A DNA stretch of 64,000 nucleotides, taken from NCBI GenBank assembly GCA_021014325.1, contig JAJGQC010000489.1, forward strand, positions 100,672 to 164,671. The letters are read 5' to 3'. Made by a program: the position numbers and the translations under genes. This DNA is from Plazaster borealis. Lineage: Eukaryota > Echinodermata > Asteroidea > Forcipulatida > Labidiasteridae. This document shows positions 31,918-43,900 of this stretch, in pieces. Positions within the stretch are counted from its first letter, which is position 1. Each line of letters begins with the position of its first letter. Below the pieces are notes generated by a model. It saw only the letters and a list, made by a program, of their open reading frames with translations, was not told where the DNA came from and did no database searches.

Positions 31918-32160
31918 AAAGGGACACATTGCCTTCGGATTGGGAACTTTTGGGTATAAAAACGTTTTGTTATGAAATGAATATGGTTGGAAAGATGTTT
32001 TAAAAGTAGAATATAATGATCCACACAAATAAGCCTCGAAATTGTGTGGTTTTCCTTTTATTTTGTGATTCGTAATTTTGTGGAGTCAAAAATTTGGTTC
32101 AACAAAAAACTGTGTTAGTTCACGAAGTAAAAGGAAAGCCACACAATTTTGAGGGATCCA
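31918..32160. mobile_element. Hairpin-forming MITE-like repeat
   Basis: 'cctcgaaattgtgtggttttcctttt...gattcg' (32033-32072) is inverted as 'cgaagtaaaaggaaagccacacaattttgagg' (32118-32150). The left flank 'aaagggacacattgccttcggattgggaac' resembles a terminus, but the matching right end was not found. Confidence 0.5.
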
Positions 32161-32227
32161 ATACAATGGATTTTTATTTGATCACTTCTATTTTAAACAA
32201 AAAAGCAAAAACTTGTTATTTAATTAC

Positions 32228-32343
32228 CTGGAACTTTGAGCCAATTGGATATCTGTTTCGAGCAGTATTTAGTAATTCAGATGGATGTACCACTTCATCT
32301 ACCAGGCCGATTTTTAAAGCTTCGTCAGGCTTATACAATAAAC
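32228..32343 (-). CDS. ECI1: ECI1-like exon with one frame disruption
   Basis: The acceptor is CCTTTAAAG (AG 32345-32344) and the donor GTAATT is at 32227. It reads LLYKPDEALKIGLVDEVVHP, then SELLNTAR, matching the crotonase-fold ALQVGIVDQVV segment of human ECI1. The final residues NWLKVP (before DHAR on the next exon) are in a shifted frame, implying one missing base near 32250. With it, the exon ends G|, agreeing with the last exon. Confidence 0.82.
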
Positions 32344-32639
32344 CTTTAAAGGAAAGGTATGATGTTTGTTACAACCAGGGCCCAATTTCATAAAGCTGTT
32401 TTGCAGAAAATACTGTGTATATTTTTTGTTTTTTAACTTACCCATTTGGAAACTCTTTTCTGTTGTTCTTTATCCACAACTTTTACTCATCAATTCATGC
32501 ACCCAGGATGGTACATACAGACCCTTCAAGTGAAAAGAAAAAGCATTCTTATATCATGCTTTCATATTTAAAATTTTTGTTTTTATTTAGGAGTGGGGTT
32601 GGAAGCGAAAATTATGGTTTGATGAGGACATAAATAAAT

Positions 32640-33270
32640 AATAATAATAATAGTGGCTTCTTATATAGCACAGAAATCCGTCACGCAGTGATGCTCAAGG
32701 CGCTCAACAATTTGAAGAAAAAAACCCAGAAGAGTACAACAAATATAGTAATTTGGATTTAGAGTGTGAACAAATAGGTTTTGAGTAATTGTTTGAAAGA
32801 ACTGGCTAATGAGGCTTGACGAAGGGCAAGTGGTAGACTGTTCCAGAGAGAGTAGGGCCAGCATGGGAAAACTGTAGTCACCCCAAGAGCGTTGGGATCT
32901 GGGAACTTGAAGAAGGGAGGAGTCTGATGACCTTAGTCTGCATGGAGGATTGTATGCCTGTATTGAATTCTGCATACAGACTGGTGAGGAGCCATGAATT
33001 GCGTGGTAGACCAGCAACAGAACTTTGAAATGATGTATTTCGCAACAGGCAGCCAAAGGAGGGATTCAAGAACAGGTGTTATGTGATTCTATTTTTGGTG
33101 AGAGTTACAAATCTGGAAGCAGAATTTTTGAGACGTTGCAGTTTATTTAGTTGTTGTTGAGAAAGGCCTACAAAAAGAGAGTTGCAGATATCAAAAGCAA
33201 TGTGGATCAAAACCAATGGGAGATTAAAGGTACTATACAGGATTGGCAGAGCTGACAGAATTGTCACAAA
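32640..33270 (-). mobile_element. LINE 3'-end fragment (CR1/L2-like reverse transcriptase tail)
   Basis: Minus-strand frames read LQRLKNSASRFVTLTKNRIT, then FKVLLLVYHAIHG, LRSSDSSLLQVPRS and SWGDYSF, in the order typical of the end of CR1/L2-like LINE ORF2. They are spread over three frames. The 3' end 'gcgccttgagcatcactgcg...ctatataagaagccactatta' runs into a (TTA)n tail at 32638-32650. It is 5'-truncated and inactive, inserted in an ECI1 intron. Confidence 0.8.
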
Positions 33271-33589
33271 CAGTGTTTATGTTTTGTGTGATCAACCATA
33301 AACATGAAAAAACAACCCTGTAAAGAGTTTGGCTAAATCCAATGTGTGAGTCAGGAGAAAATAGTGAAAAACCATGCCCAATCTTCAACACAAATTTCAC
33401 GGCCCAATTTAAGTTGGTAGGTTGCATATTTGGCTTGCGTTAGTTTGACACTGAAGCGCGGGTTATACCTTGCGCGAGGAGCTACTTAGCGCATACAAAG
33501 TTAACGCAGGGTGGAGGTGAGCTGAGGCTAAACTGTCAGATTTGTTCTTAACTTTCAAATGTTTTTGGATGTTTTTAACAAAAAGGTAT

Positions 33590-33773
33590 TTATAAATGAA
33601 TATGAAAGAGTGGTGGCTCATTCTTAAACAGCCGTTTCAAACCTTGAAGGAGCATGGCCGTGCGATAAACGTCCTCGTCTTCGGCCTCGTCCATTATCGC
33701 ATGGCCATGACATTGCCGTTTTTAAACGGCAGTTGAAGACCTCGTCACCACTCTTTTATTCCCTTTTTATAAA
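33590..33773. mobile_element. Palindromic MITE
   Basis: 'tttataaatgaatatgaaagagtggtg' and 'ttaaacagccgtttcaaa' are inverted at the right ('ttttaaacggcagttgaagacctcgtcaccactctttta...tttataaa'). The centre 'gcatggccgtgcgataaacg...cattatcgcatggcc' also pairs. Confidence 0.65.
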
Positions 33774-33817
33774 TGGGTTGGGTTAAATGGAGGGGCTTAA
33801 TATCCAGTTATTCTTAC

Positions 33818-33916
33818 AAGATTTACAGCGCTGATTCCAATGTTGTAGCTGCCCTGTGCTATGATTCGGTAGTCACATGACAATGCATTCAGACATCCGC
33901 CTGCAGGAGCGTGGCA
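33818..33916 (-). CDS. ECI1: ECI1-like exon: PAGG oxyanion-hole segment
   Basis: The acceptor is ACTTAACAG (AG 33918-33917) and the donor GTAAGA is at 33817. The 99-bp exon reads CHAPAGGCLNALSCDYRIIA, then GSYNIGISAVNL, matching human GACPAGGCLVALTCDYRILA...CIGLNETQLG. It is phase 0 at both ends with a clean frame. In crotonases the PAGG glycine contributes to the oxyanion hole. The residue before HAP is Cys where most family members have Gly. The human segment starting GIIAPFWLKD has no visible exon between here and 32343. Confidence 0.85.
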
Positions 33917-34090
33917 CTGTTAAGTTCAATCAAATAATAATAATATTAAACGCACAATTTGTTCTACATGTATAGCGCCTTATCTATGGGTGTCTCAAAG
34001 TGCTCATTATTTATTTATTTCCTTATTTATTTACACATCTAACAGAGCAAGCAACAATAACACGATGGTGAATAGGAAACTAAAAGAAAA

Positions 34091-34256
34091 GTTTAGTTTT
34101 AAATGTGGGAGGAAAACCCAAAATGGGGAAAACCCAGGCAATCAGGTAGTGACTGAAAACCCAATCCACATGCAAGGGTCTGGTCTGAGGTGGGATTCGA
34201 ACAGGGGTCCATGGAGGTGAAAGGCAGGGAAAGAAACCACTGAGCCAACCTGGTGC
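34091..34256 (-). mobile_element. tRNA-derived SINE, antisense
   Basis: The - strand reads GGTTGGCTCAGTGGTTTC (A-box-like), then CCCCTGTTCGAATCCCACC (B-box-like), then the tail 'ggattgggttttcagtcactacctgattgcc' shared with 17102-17266. It lies in an ECI1 intron. Confidence 0.75.
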
Positions 34257-35046
34257 CCAACCTGGTAACAAGAACACATTAATTTATGATGGGTATACAG
34301 AGCTATTTTGAATTATGAAACCCAATGATAACGCCATAGAATAAAAACAGAGAACAGCCATTTCCTGTCTGTATGGCGTATAAAATAGTGTACCCTGGGA
34401 AAACCAGACATTTGCCGAGATCGGATGGTAGACAGCGCATGAAATATTATCAAGAACGTCGAATCCATGAACGTTTTAGCGGGTACCAACCACATCTCTG
34501 GCCGTATTGAGGGCAGCATTCAAACAGACATCACGCAAATTTCAAAAAGTCGCTTAAGGGTTTGGGGTTTCGTAATTTCGCAGGATGCTTACTACCATTA
34601 CCATCTTTATAATAAGTAGTATTTCGGATGAAAATTACACAATTTCTTTTCCGGGTCATTACCAAAATATGACACTACCTTTACCACATGTTTATGTAAC
34701 CTCAAAATTATACTTGTTTTTCTTCAACATCTTCAATGATTAGTCTATTGTCAGGCACGTTCAGTCAACCATTGTTATAAAGAGCACCGTTATAAAGGGG
34801 TTCTAGTAGTAGTACTTATAAAGAGTACATTCTGAAGTCCTGAATCTCATTTCTGCTGTTATGTGTGTTTCTTTGTTTTGCAGTCCTCTTATAACAACGT
34901 TCCTGTTATAAAGAGGTATTGGCCAGCACCAGATCTTATTATAAGGAAATTCGACTCTGACTGGCACCTTCAGCATTACATTTACAGAGATGTAGGCCTA
35001 CAGAATGAAAAAATATAAAAATCTTGAATACACAAATTGTCCTCAC

Positions 35047-35193
35047 ATTTATAGCAGCGATGGTGACCATCCTGGTTCCATAAAATCCTGTCCAGAAATC
35101 TAGAAGTGATTTCCAGAGGTCGCTGAAATAGCGAGATGATTTCTGGTAGGGGTTTGGAATGTCTAAACCTGCGCTGAAAACATCTGGGTTTCC
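35047..35193 (-). CDS. ECI1: ECI1-like exon: SAGLD segment (most 5' exon found)
   Basis: The acceptor is CTTACTCCAG (AG 35195-35194) and the donor GTGAGG is at 35046. The 147-bp exon reads NPDVFSAGLDI, then RYFSDLWKSLLDFWTGFYG and TRMVTIAAIN, matching human RPGVFSAGLDL...GYWKAVQELWLRLYQSNLVLVSAIN. The SAGLD alanine amide belongs to the oxyanion hole. It is phase 0 at both ends with an intact frame. The N-terminal part with the PVNSLS motif was not found upstream. Confidence 0.87.
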
Positions 35194-36700
35194 CTGGAGT
35201 AAGAAAACAGTGGATATATATGTATATCCAGATGACCTTTTGGGTTGATTGGAAGTAGGTTAAATCTTGCAGCCAATATGTGGCCGCTATGGGCATGTTG
35301 GTGAAAGTTGCTTGCAGCTGCTGATGGTCTTTAAAGGGTTAACCTCACAGCCCACCAACCCTAGAGCATTTTTACACTTAAGGAATGTCCCATAAGTCCA
35401 TCACCCATCGTCAGAGTTTGGAAAAACCAACCCAGAAATACTCGGACTCTGTCAAAAATTGTCAGCTTAGCTTCATTCAATGGTCCGTTTTGCTATGAAA
35501 AATGGCTTGTGGGCCTGGGCTCGATTTCACAAGACACTAAGATTCATTTTAAGATGAGTTGTCAGTATAGTCCGTGTAAGTCTCGCGACATTAAGGTCAC
35601 CATTGAGGTTCTGGGCACCTCTGAGCCATCAGCCATGGAAGATTAACCTGGGTACAATTTTGTGTGACTTTTATTTCTGTCACATCACTTTTTTCAACCC
35701 CAAAACCATATTGGTGGTGTTACAGCCAAACTCGGAGAACTTCCTTACATCTATTGAGGGCGCTGTTGCGGTAACTAAGTGTTCGCTAGCTACATGATTT
35801 CCACTATAGATATTTTGCAAAGTTTAGTGCCAATTTCTTTGCCCAAAGTAATCAGTTCCCGCCAAGGTTTATTAAACGTTAAAGATAAATCAGCCAAAAG
35901 GTAACAATAATACTGTGACTGCATTCAGGAACTTTATTTCTTTGTACAGTTACTCAGGTGGAATGATTACATTTAAAACTACCAATGTAATACATGAAAT
36001 GAGAAAATTAAGAAATAGTGCTAGACCTCCAACATTAAAGGCTCACAGAGAATATGAGAAAATCCTGAAATCAGGAAAAAATCCGGAGAAATCACAGGAC
36101 CGAAGTATTGGATCAATAAACAAAAACAGGGGAAAGGGATTTCAGCAGATTGATACTGAGTACATTTGAATGAAAATAGGAAGGAAACAAAAATGAAGTG
36201 AAATAAGAAATTCAGGGGCTCTTTTAAAGGGTGTGTACAACATTGGTAAGAATGAAAATATAAATGCTAACAGATTTGCACATAACTAACATGGTATAAA
36301 GATGGTCATGGTAGAAAACTTCCCTTGAAATAATTTTGCTTGAAATGCCATAGTTTTAGGGAAATGAGTAAAATAATAGTCTTTATCCTGCAGGATAAAT
36401 TCCTAGGTTTGAAAAAAAAGTTAAAACACTTGTATAAGGTGTTTTTTCACTGTTTTCTCATGACTCCAAAGACCGATTTAGCTTAAAATTTCACAGTTTT
36501 GTTATTTCATGTATATGTTGGGTCACATCAAGTTTGGATACAGGTCTTTTTGGCAATTACCAATGTTGAAGTGAGTACTGAGTCAGTGTATCAACAATTA
36601 CAAGTTACTGCCTAACTTACTGCCTAACGTGTTTTTTTAAAATTATGTTTATCGTAATGATTGTTTACTTCCCCTTCCCTCGAGAAAAAATTTATGGAGT
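35194..36700. other. Upstream ECI1 region, no exon recognised
   Basis: It holds fragments of dispersed repeats: 'ggctcgatttcacaagacactaagattcat' (35518), 'gtccgtgtaagtctcgcg' (35570) and 'gagaaaatcctgaaatcaggaaaaaatc' (36055; also at 13845 and 4288). A plus-strand frame at 35915-36169 shows no known motif. Confidence 0.5.
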
Positions 36701-37251
36701 ATATAGAATTCAGGTACACTTGGAGCTGTCACTGCCCTCCTCGGAGACGGAGTCGCGGTACGTCATAGCTTCGTATAGCCCACCTTGTTGAGCTGTAATG
36801 GCTCTCTTTTAACATCATGAAACATCGGTCTTATAACACTCACCATTACAGCCCACCATCCATACATCTCTTCTTAAACACGTAAGTACGAGCAAGTCGT
36901 ACCTCTTTGATCGCAAATTTCTCCCACTTATAAACATCACATACTACTCCAACCTCCCTCACTTTGTTCCTTACATCTGGCGAATTTTTTGTGACATATT
37001 CCAGGGCTCACCAAATGATGCATTTGTCCAGATATGATGATTTGAAAATGGCAAAAAAAAATTGTGAACAAATTTGCCATCAAATAAAGAGGTACGACTT
37101 GCTCGTACCTTTAAACTACGCGTTCAAGACATGTATCATGTATGGATGGTGGGCTGTAATGTTGAGTGTTACAAGACGGATCGATGTTAAAAGAGAGCCA
37201 TTACAGCTCAACAAGGTGGGCTAAGCTTCGTAGTGTACCTGCATTCTATAG
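36701..37251. mobile_element. 0.55-kb foldback element with long inverted arms
   Basis: The left arm ('tagaattcaggtacact', 'agcccaccttgttgagctgtaatggctctcttttaacat', 'attacagcccaccatccatacat', 'acgagcaagtcgtacctcttt') is repeated inverted on the right ('aaagaggtacgacttgctcgt', 'atgtatggatggtgggctgtaat', 'atgttaaaagagagccattacagctcaacaaggtgggct', 'agtgtacctgcattcta'). A ~50-bp insertion sits only in the left arm (36720-36768). The loop is short and non-coding. Confidence 0.85.
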
Positions 37252-40200
37252 TTGTACCAAATGGACTCTATGACTATGGTAATACCATGGTACAATTGAT
37301 GCAATTTTAATGTTTAAGGTTAGTTTTTAATTACAAGAAGAGTCAAGAGCGTACCTGAAGTGAAGTGTGTTTGTTGCCAAAATACTGCAGAGTGCAGCAC
37401 GACTGCCACGAATCGAATGGTCGTGCAGCTGCAGCCCTCGTGTTGTGTTGAAGCTAATGCAGTTGACAATCCGGGTGTTCTGCTTCGCGTCGATAGGTTG
37501 GGCTTTAGCTACATTGGCATATCTGTCTGCTTATTTGCCTTTCTCCCGTTAAAGCCAGACTAAAAGTGGATAAACACGATGTTCTTGATGATGCAAAGAA
37601 ACGGTATCAGTGTTGAGTTAGCCCTCTGGTCGTAAACACAAATTCAGAAGAGCGCCCTCTGTAGCTGGCCAACTTGAATTTGCATTATTTTCAGGGGCCT
37701 CTTCGGAAGCGCGGAAAATACTTAATTAACAATTATTTGATAATATTTCACCCAAACCAACCCCAACGTCGCACGGGCCCCAACAAAAGAAAAGTGTGTA
37801 AGCGGCTATTTGAAAAGAAATTCAACACAGACGGGTGGGTGTGGGGTAAGGCCTATTTATAAATATTGGTTACCGGTATAAAATATAAATAATGGTTATT
37901 TATGGTTATTTATAAATAATAGGTATTTATGAATAATGGTTATATATAAATAATGGTTATATATAAATAATGGTTATTTATACATATCATATGATAGTGA
38001 AGTGGGCCTATTGAGAAACTGATGTACTTCCGAACAAGTTCATAGCCTAAACGTATTTTAAATTCGCTAGAATGTTACTTTAATAAATGTATTTATTTCA
38101 AATACATTCTTCTTATTTCTTTATAGGATATCATGTTGTAGGAGTTATGGACCAATGCATGCACGTACATCTTTACACGGGTAGGGCACAAGTTGAGATA
38201 ATTAACACCAAAAGCCAATTTTGACCATGGTAAAAAAACAAAGAGAAGTGTTTGGTGAAGGTGACCGTCATTGCACACACACATCTACGATTTACTCCTT
38301 TCTTCCCCCCCCCCCATTTTTTTTCGGGGACCCTCTTGGGGAGGGGGGGCTCAAGCCCCCCGAGCCCCCCCCCCCTGGGTGCGCCGTTGGGTTAGGGCAC
38401 AGATAAAGTCAAAATAACGGTGTGTGTTGTTCCTGTCATGGTGCCTTGAATTCAGGGTCAATTTCATAACCGGGTGGTGGGTATGGATCGTACAATCTAA
38501 GTGAACAAAACGGAACAGATTTGTATATACTTTGTCCTAAGGATCAACCCAGTGTAATGCTTTAGGGAACTTTGAATTTATTAAAAACAATTGTATTAAA
38601 ATATTCTTTTAAAAAAATTGGGGCGGCGGAGTAAATACAATTTGTTTACAAACAGACTTTAGGCTAATCCTCATACAAAAAACTAGCTCTGGGCCTAATT
38701 TCATACAGCTGCTTAAGCAGAAAATATTGCCAAACAATGTTTGGCTTAGCAGAAATAAGAAGGGTTTAAGTCATTGTGTAACCAGCTGACCTAGAAATGT
38801 CGGTCATTGATTATACGTACCGGTACTAGAAAGTATTTTAAGTTATTCCTTAATGCCACACCCGTAAATTAAATACCGAGTTGGAATGTGTTAGATAATA
38901 AATCCACTGGGAGAATATTCATTTAATTAGTAAGGTAAATTCCTGAGCACGGTGACCCAACAGGCACAAACATTTGAATATGACTGGACGTCATAGCTGA
39001 AATACCTGCGGTCAATTAGCAATACATGTAGGCCTACTCCCTTTTTTGGAATTTGGGTTCATTCCTGCATTTGCAGTCAAGACGAGAGGTCGACTGTAGG
39101 GAACAGTTATGGTTCCTTTTCCTTAATTTGTTAAGTTTAGCCAAATTAGTTTGTATACGTTGCAATTGGGGACTAAACTATTAATTCAACCGGCTGTTAA
39201 ACAGTATGGCGTTCAAGTGATGAATTGGTGACGTAGAAAATCATTATTGTAACAAACCTTCTGAAACACTGCAGTGTAAATTCAATGTGTAATGTTCAAT
39301 TGCCGTAAATTTTGTTAATATATTTGAATTGTTAAAAACAGGTACTCGCGTAAAGGATTCACTGCCTCAAATTCCCGGCAGAATATTTTTAGTAAAAATG
39401 CTAGAGAAATGTGGCAGTAATTATTTCATAATGTTGAAGATGGCATCTAGTTAACACTGAACATTATTCTATTGTGCATTAGTAAATTTAACTTTATGAC
39501 CCGTTTATAGGAATTGTATCCAATGCCAGTCAAGCTTTTTCGAGTTACAAGTGTGTAAATTCTAGAACATTAGAAGAATCAGATCAATAATTACTAATTT
39601 TCTTATTCCACATTATGCACTTACTTCGTAAATTATCAGAATGTATGACATTATTTTGTCTTCAGACCGACCACTGCAGTGTGACGTGAAGTTCTATCCA
39701 TAACCCACCAACGTTACGATACTGTTGTTTTACTGAAGGTACGGAATATTAGCCTGAAGAGTTTTTATTTCAACTAGAAGGTACTATAAGGCAACTTGTG
39801 GTTATAGAAATCCTCGTGCATGTACTAGAGTTATGATATTGACTTGCAGTTAATTCATCAAGTATTTAAATTATCAACTTGATTGTAATGCAAGCATTTC
39901 CATGCATGTATTGGATTGCTGGGAAATAGTTTAGCCCAGGTTGGACTCCTCCGTTGCATACAACGCGACGGGGTCCAGGGTATAAAGGTCCTCAGGCATT
40001 GCAACAAAATTTATAACCATTTTTTATCATATTTTTACCTTTTTGAGGAAGCTGAAACGTGACTCACATGTTCCTTGTGTCCTGAACCTTACGCCTGCTC
40101 TATTCAGAATTGCCAATTTTATCCTTGGATGACATTATTGTGAAAATAAAATGGAAAATTGACGCATTCGTTGCGACAACCTCAACTGACATGGAACCAA

Positions 40201-40720
40201 GTCCACAAAAGAGGGCACTGTCTAACCCGTAACACTGAACGCTTTTTCTTCGGGGCGGCAACACGACGGAGTCGCAGCGCCAGTGCACAACTTGGACTTA
40301 TTTTCGGAAATAATGTCATTCATGGATGTACTTGATAGGTTTTGAACTCAGCAGAAGTGTAATTACAGGCACCAAGAATAAGGGAATGGAGTTTCAGCTT
40401 CTCAAATTAGGTTAAAATATTTTAAAATGTTACTCAAAATTTTGTTCGCATTGTAAAGGATCTTTATGCCCAGGACGTCAGTGCAGTGGCACTGACTGAC
40501 GTCCTACCAGGGCTAGGAAATAGTTGAACTTGCATCTAAATTATCTGTACCGGTATTTAAGTATAACTGGTTGAGTGTAATCCAGTGAATTTCGTGGCCT
40601 AAAGATTGTTGATTTTGACGGTTCGCATTGGTTATTTCGCTGAACCGGTTGTAGTTAAGGTTTTTATTAATTGAGATTTAATGTTTTTTTCTATATTTAT
40701 CATGTCTTACAGACTGCCCC
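37252..40720. other. Non-coding; possible 5' exon, AT minisatellite, G-rich tract
   Basis: A minus-strand open stretch near 37560-37355 ends at a plausible GTACGC donor and could be a 5' exon, but no homology was recognised. 'taaataatggttat' repeats occupy 37865-37985. C/G runs lie at 38305-38375. A partial GGGCC-family MITE is at 38693-38780. From 38800 to 40720 I saw nothing defined. Confidence 0.45.
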
Positions 40721-40926
40721 TATACACCAATCCTTCACCGATCTTGAACTCTTGGTGGCAGCAGACAAACTGCGGTGGTACTGCGGTGTTACGACCTTGC
40801 CACTTTAGTGTAGCCCAGCCCTTAAGCTCATCGATAGGCAGCACAGTACCACCCAGGTACCACCGCAGTAATGGAGGCGTTTCTGCTGCCACCAAGAGTT
40901 CAAGATCGGCGAAGGATTGGTGTATA
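40721..40926. mobile_element. 206-bp palindromic element at the satellite border
   Basis: 'tatacaccaatccttcaccgatcttgaactcttggtggcagcag' on the left is inverted on the right ('ctgctgccaccaagagttcaagatcggcgaaggattggtgtata'), with a second inner pair around 'ctgcggtggtac'. The arms are ~98% alike, so it is a young MITE-like insertion. The satellite begins 66 bp later. Confidence 0.85.
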
Positions 40927-40992
40927 TCTGCTAGCCTTAATTACTGGGTTTAAACTTACATTCATAAATACCCCCAGACAGTTTCGCTACTC

Positions 40993-43900
40993 CAATGGCT
41001 CGAGAAGGACCAGTGAAATGCCAAATTTCAGCAGTCTTTGCTATGCGCCCACAAAATGTTGGTGCGATCCCTATGTCATCACGGTCCCTAACAGCAGCCT
41101 TTATTATGCCAGAAATTTTTTGCCATGGTCCCCGTGGACGCGGTCCCAAACAACCTGAAAATAGCACAAGACTGATCCTAATAGATTTAGGTAGTTGTCC
41201 TCACAGCCTCGGTTTGGAAACATTCAATCCAATGGAGAATAAACTATAAATAAATAAAAATAACGTCCTCCGAGATTTCAGGAATCGTTTGAAATATTGA
41301 TGCTTTTGAGAATTTGTTTATAGCAAGACACGATTTCTGGTATGCGGTTCTTTTAAAAATGATATTTACTAATATTTTCAAGGATTTTCTTCCCTTTTTT
41401 ATTAACTATAAAGTCTTAGGGTTGACTTCGTTAGTTTGACATTGATGCTAGTCACAATGAAGCAAGGCATACCACTTGGTTTGCTTGTTGCAGTGCGGAT
41501 TCAGAATTCTTACAGTATATAACCATGGCTACCCAGACCATCCATTTAAGTATTACATAACTCTTCTGTTTGGTGTCCATAGAACTGTACCATTCATTGA
41601 GGGATTCCAATGGCTCGAGAAGGACCAGTGAACCAATAGAATAAGACAAGTGTCCTCCTAGCCTCGGTTTAAATACGTTACACTGGGCAGAGGGAAAATA
41701 CAAGTTACATCATAAACCAATGCTCTGCTTGTCGAAGTAGTTCTGTTTTTTGGACCTCTATGAGATTAATTGGACCTCTATGAGATTAATGACCATGGCA
41801 ACCAAACAGATCCATATTGGTATTATATATTTCTCATCATTCATTGTTGGATTCGAATGGTTTGGGAAAGACCATTTAAATGGCTAAGTTTAAGCAGCCT
41901 TTATTATGCCAGAAATTTTTTGCCATGGTCCCCGTGGACGCGGTCCCAAACAACCTGAAAATAGCACAAGACTGATCCTAATAGATTTAGGTAGTTGTCC
42001 TCACAGCCTCGGTTTGGAAACATTCAATCCAATGGAGAATAAACTATAAATAAATAAAAATAACGTCCTCCGAGATTTCAGGAATCGTTTGAAATATTGA
42101 TGCTTTTGAGAATTTGTTTATAGCAAGACACGATTTCTGGTATGCGGTTCTTTTAAAAATGATATTTACTAATATTTTCAAGGATTTTCTTCCCTTTTTA
42201 TTAACTATAAAGTCTTAGGGTTGACTTCGTTAGTTTGACATTGATGCTAGTCACAATGAAGCAAGGCATACCACTTGGTTTGCTTGTTGCAGTGCGGATT
42301 CAGAATTCTTACAGTATATAACCATGGCTACCCAGACCATCCATTTAAGTATTACATAACTCTTCTGTTTGGTGTCCATAGAACTGTACCATTCATTGAG
42401 GGATTCCAATGGCTCGAGAAGGACCAGTGAAATGACAAATTTCAGCAGTCTTTGCTATGCGCCCACAAAATGTTGGTACGATCCCTATGTCATCACGGTC
42501 CCTAACAGCAGCCTGAACCAATAGAATCAGACAAGTGTCCTCCCAGCCTCGGTTTAAATACGTTACACTGGGCAGAGGAAAATACAAGTTACATCATAAA
42601 CCAATGCTCTGCTTGTCGAAGTACTTCTGTTTTTGGACCTCTATGAGATTAATTGGACCTCTATGAGATTAATGACCATGGCAACCAAACAGATCCATAT
42701 TGGTATTATATATTTCTCATCATTCATTGTTGGATTCGAATGGTTTGGGAAAGACCATTTAAATGCTAAGTTTAAGCAGCCTTTATTATGCCAAAATTTT
42801 TTGCCATGGTCCCCGTGGACGCGGTCCCAAACAACCTGAAAATAGCACAAGACTGATCCTAATAGATTTAGGTAGTTGTCCTCACAGCCTCGGTTTGGAA
42901 ACATTCAATCCAATGGAGAATAAACTATAAATAAATAAAAATAACGTCCTCCGAGATTTCAGGAATCGTTTGAAATATTGATGCTTTTGAGAATTTGTTT
43001 ATAGCAAGACACGATTTCTGGTATGCGGTTCTTTTAAAAATGATATTTACTAATATTTTCAAGGATTTTCTTCCCTTTTTTATTAACTATAAAGTCTTAG
43101 GGTTGACTTCGTTAGTTTGACATTGATGCTAGTCACAATGAAGCAAGGCATACCACTTGGTTTGCTTGTTGCAGTGCGGATTCAGAATTCTTACAGTATA
43201 TAACCATGGCTACCCAGACCATCCATTTAAGTATTACATAACTCTTCTGTTTGGTGTCCATAGAACTGTACCATTCATTGAGGGATTCCAATGGCTCGAG
43301 AAGGACCAGTGAAATGACAAATTTCAGCAGTCTTTGCTATGCGCCCACAAAATGTTGGTACGATCCCTATGTCATCACGGTCCCTAACAGCAGCTTAAAA
43401 GTGTAACGCTGAACCAATAGAATCAGACAAGTGTCCTCCCAGCCTCGGTTTAAATACGTTACACTGGGCAGAGGGAAAATACAAGTTACATCATAAACCA
43501 ATGCTCTGCTTGTCGAAGTACTTCCGAATTATTGACCTCTATGAGATTAATTGGACCTCTATGAGATTAATGACCATGGCAACCAAACAGATCCATATTG
43601 GTATTATATATTTCTCATCATTCATTGTTGGATTCGAATGGTTTGGGAAAGACCATTTAAATGGCTAAGTTTAAGCAGCCTTTATTATGCCAGAAATTTT
43701 TGCCATGGTCCCCGTGGACGCGGTCCCAAACAACCTGAAAATAGCACAAGACTGATCCTAATAGATTTAGGTAGTTGTCCTCACAGCCTCGGTTTGGAAA
43801 CATTCAATCCAATGGAGAATAAACTATAAATAAATAAAAATAACGTCCTCCGAGATTTCAGGAATCGTTTGAAATATTGATGCTTTTGAGAATTTGTTTA

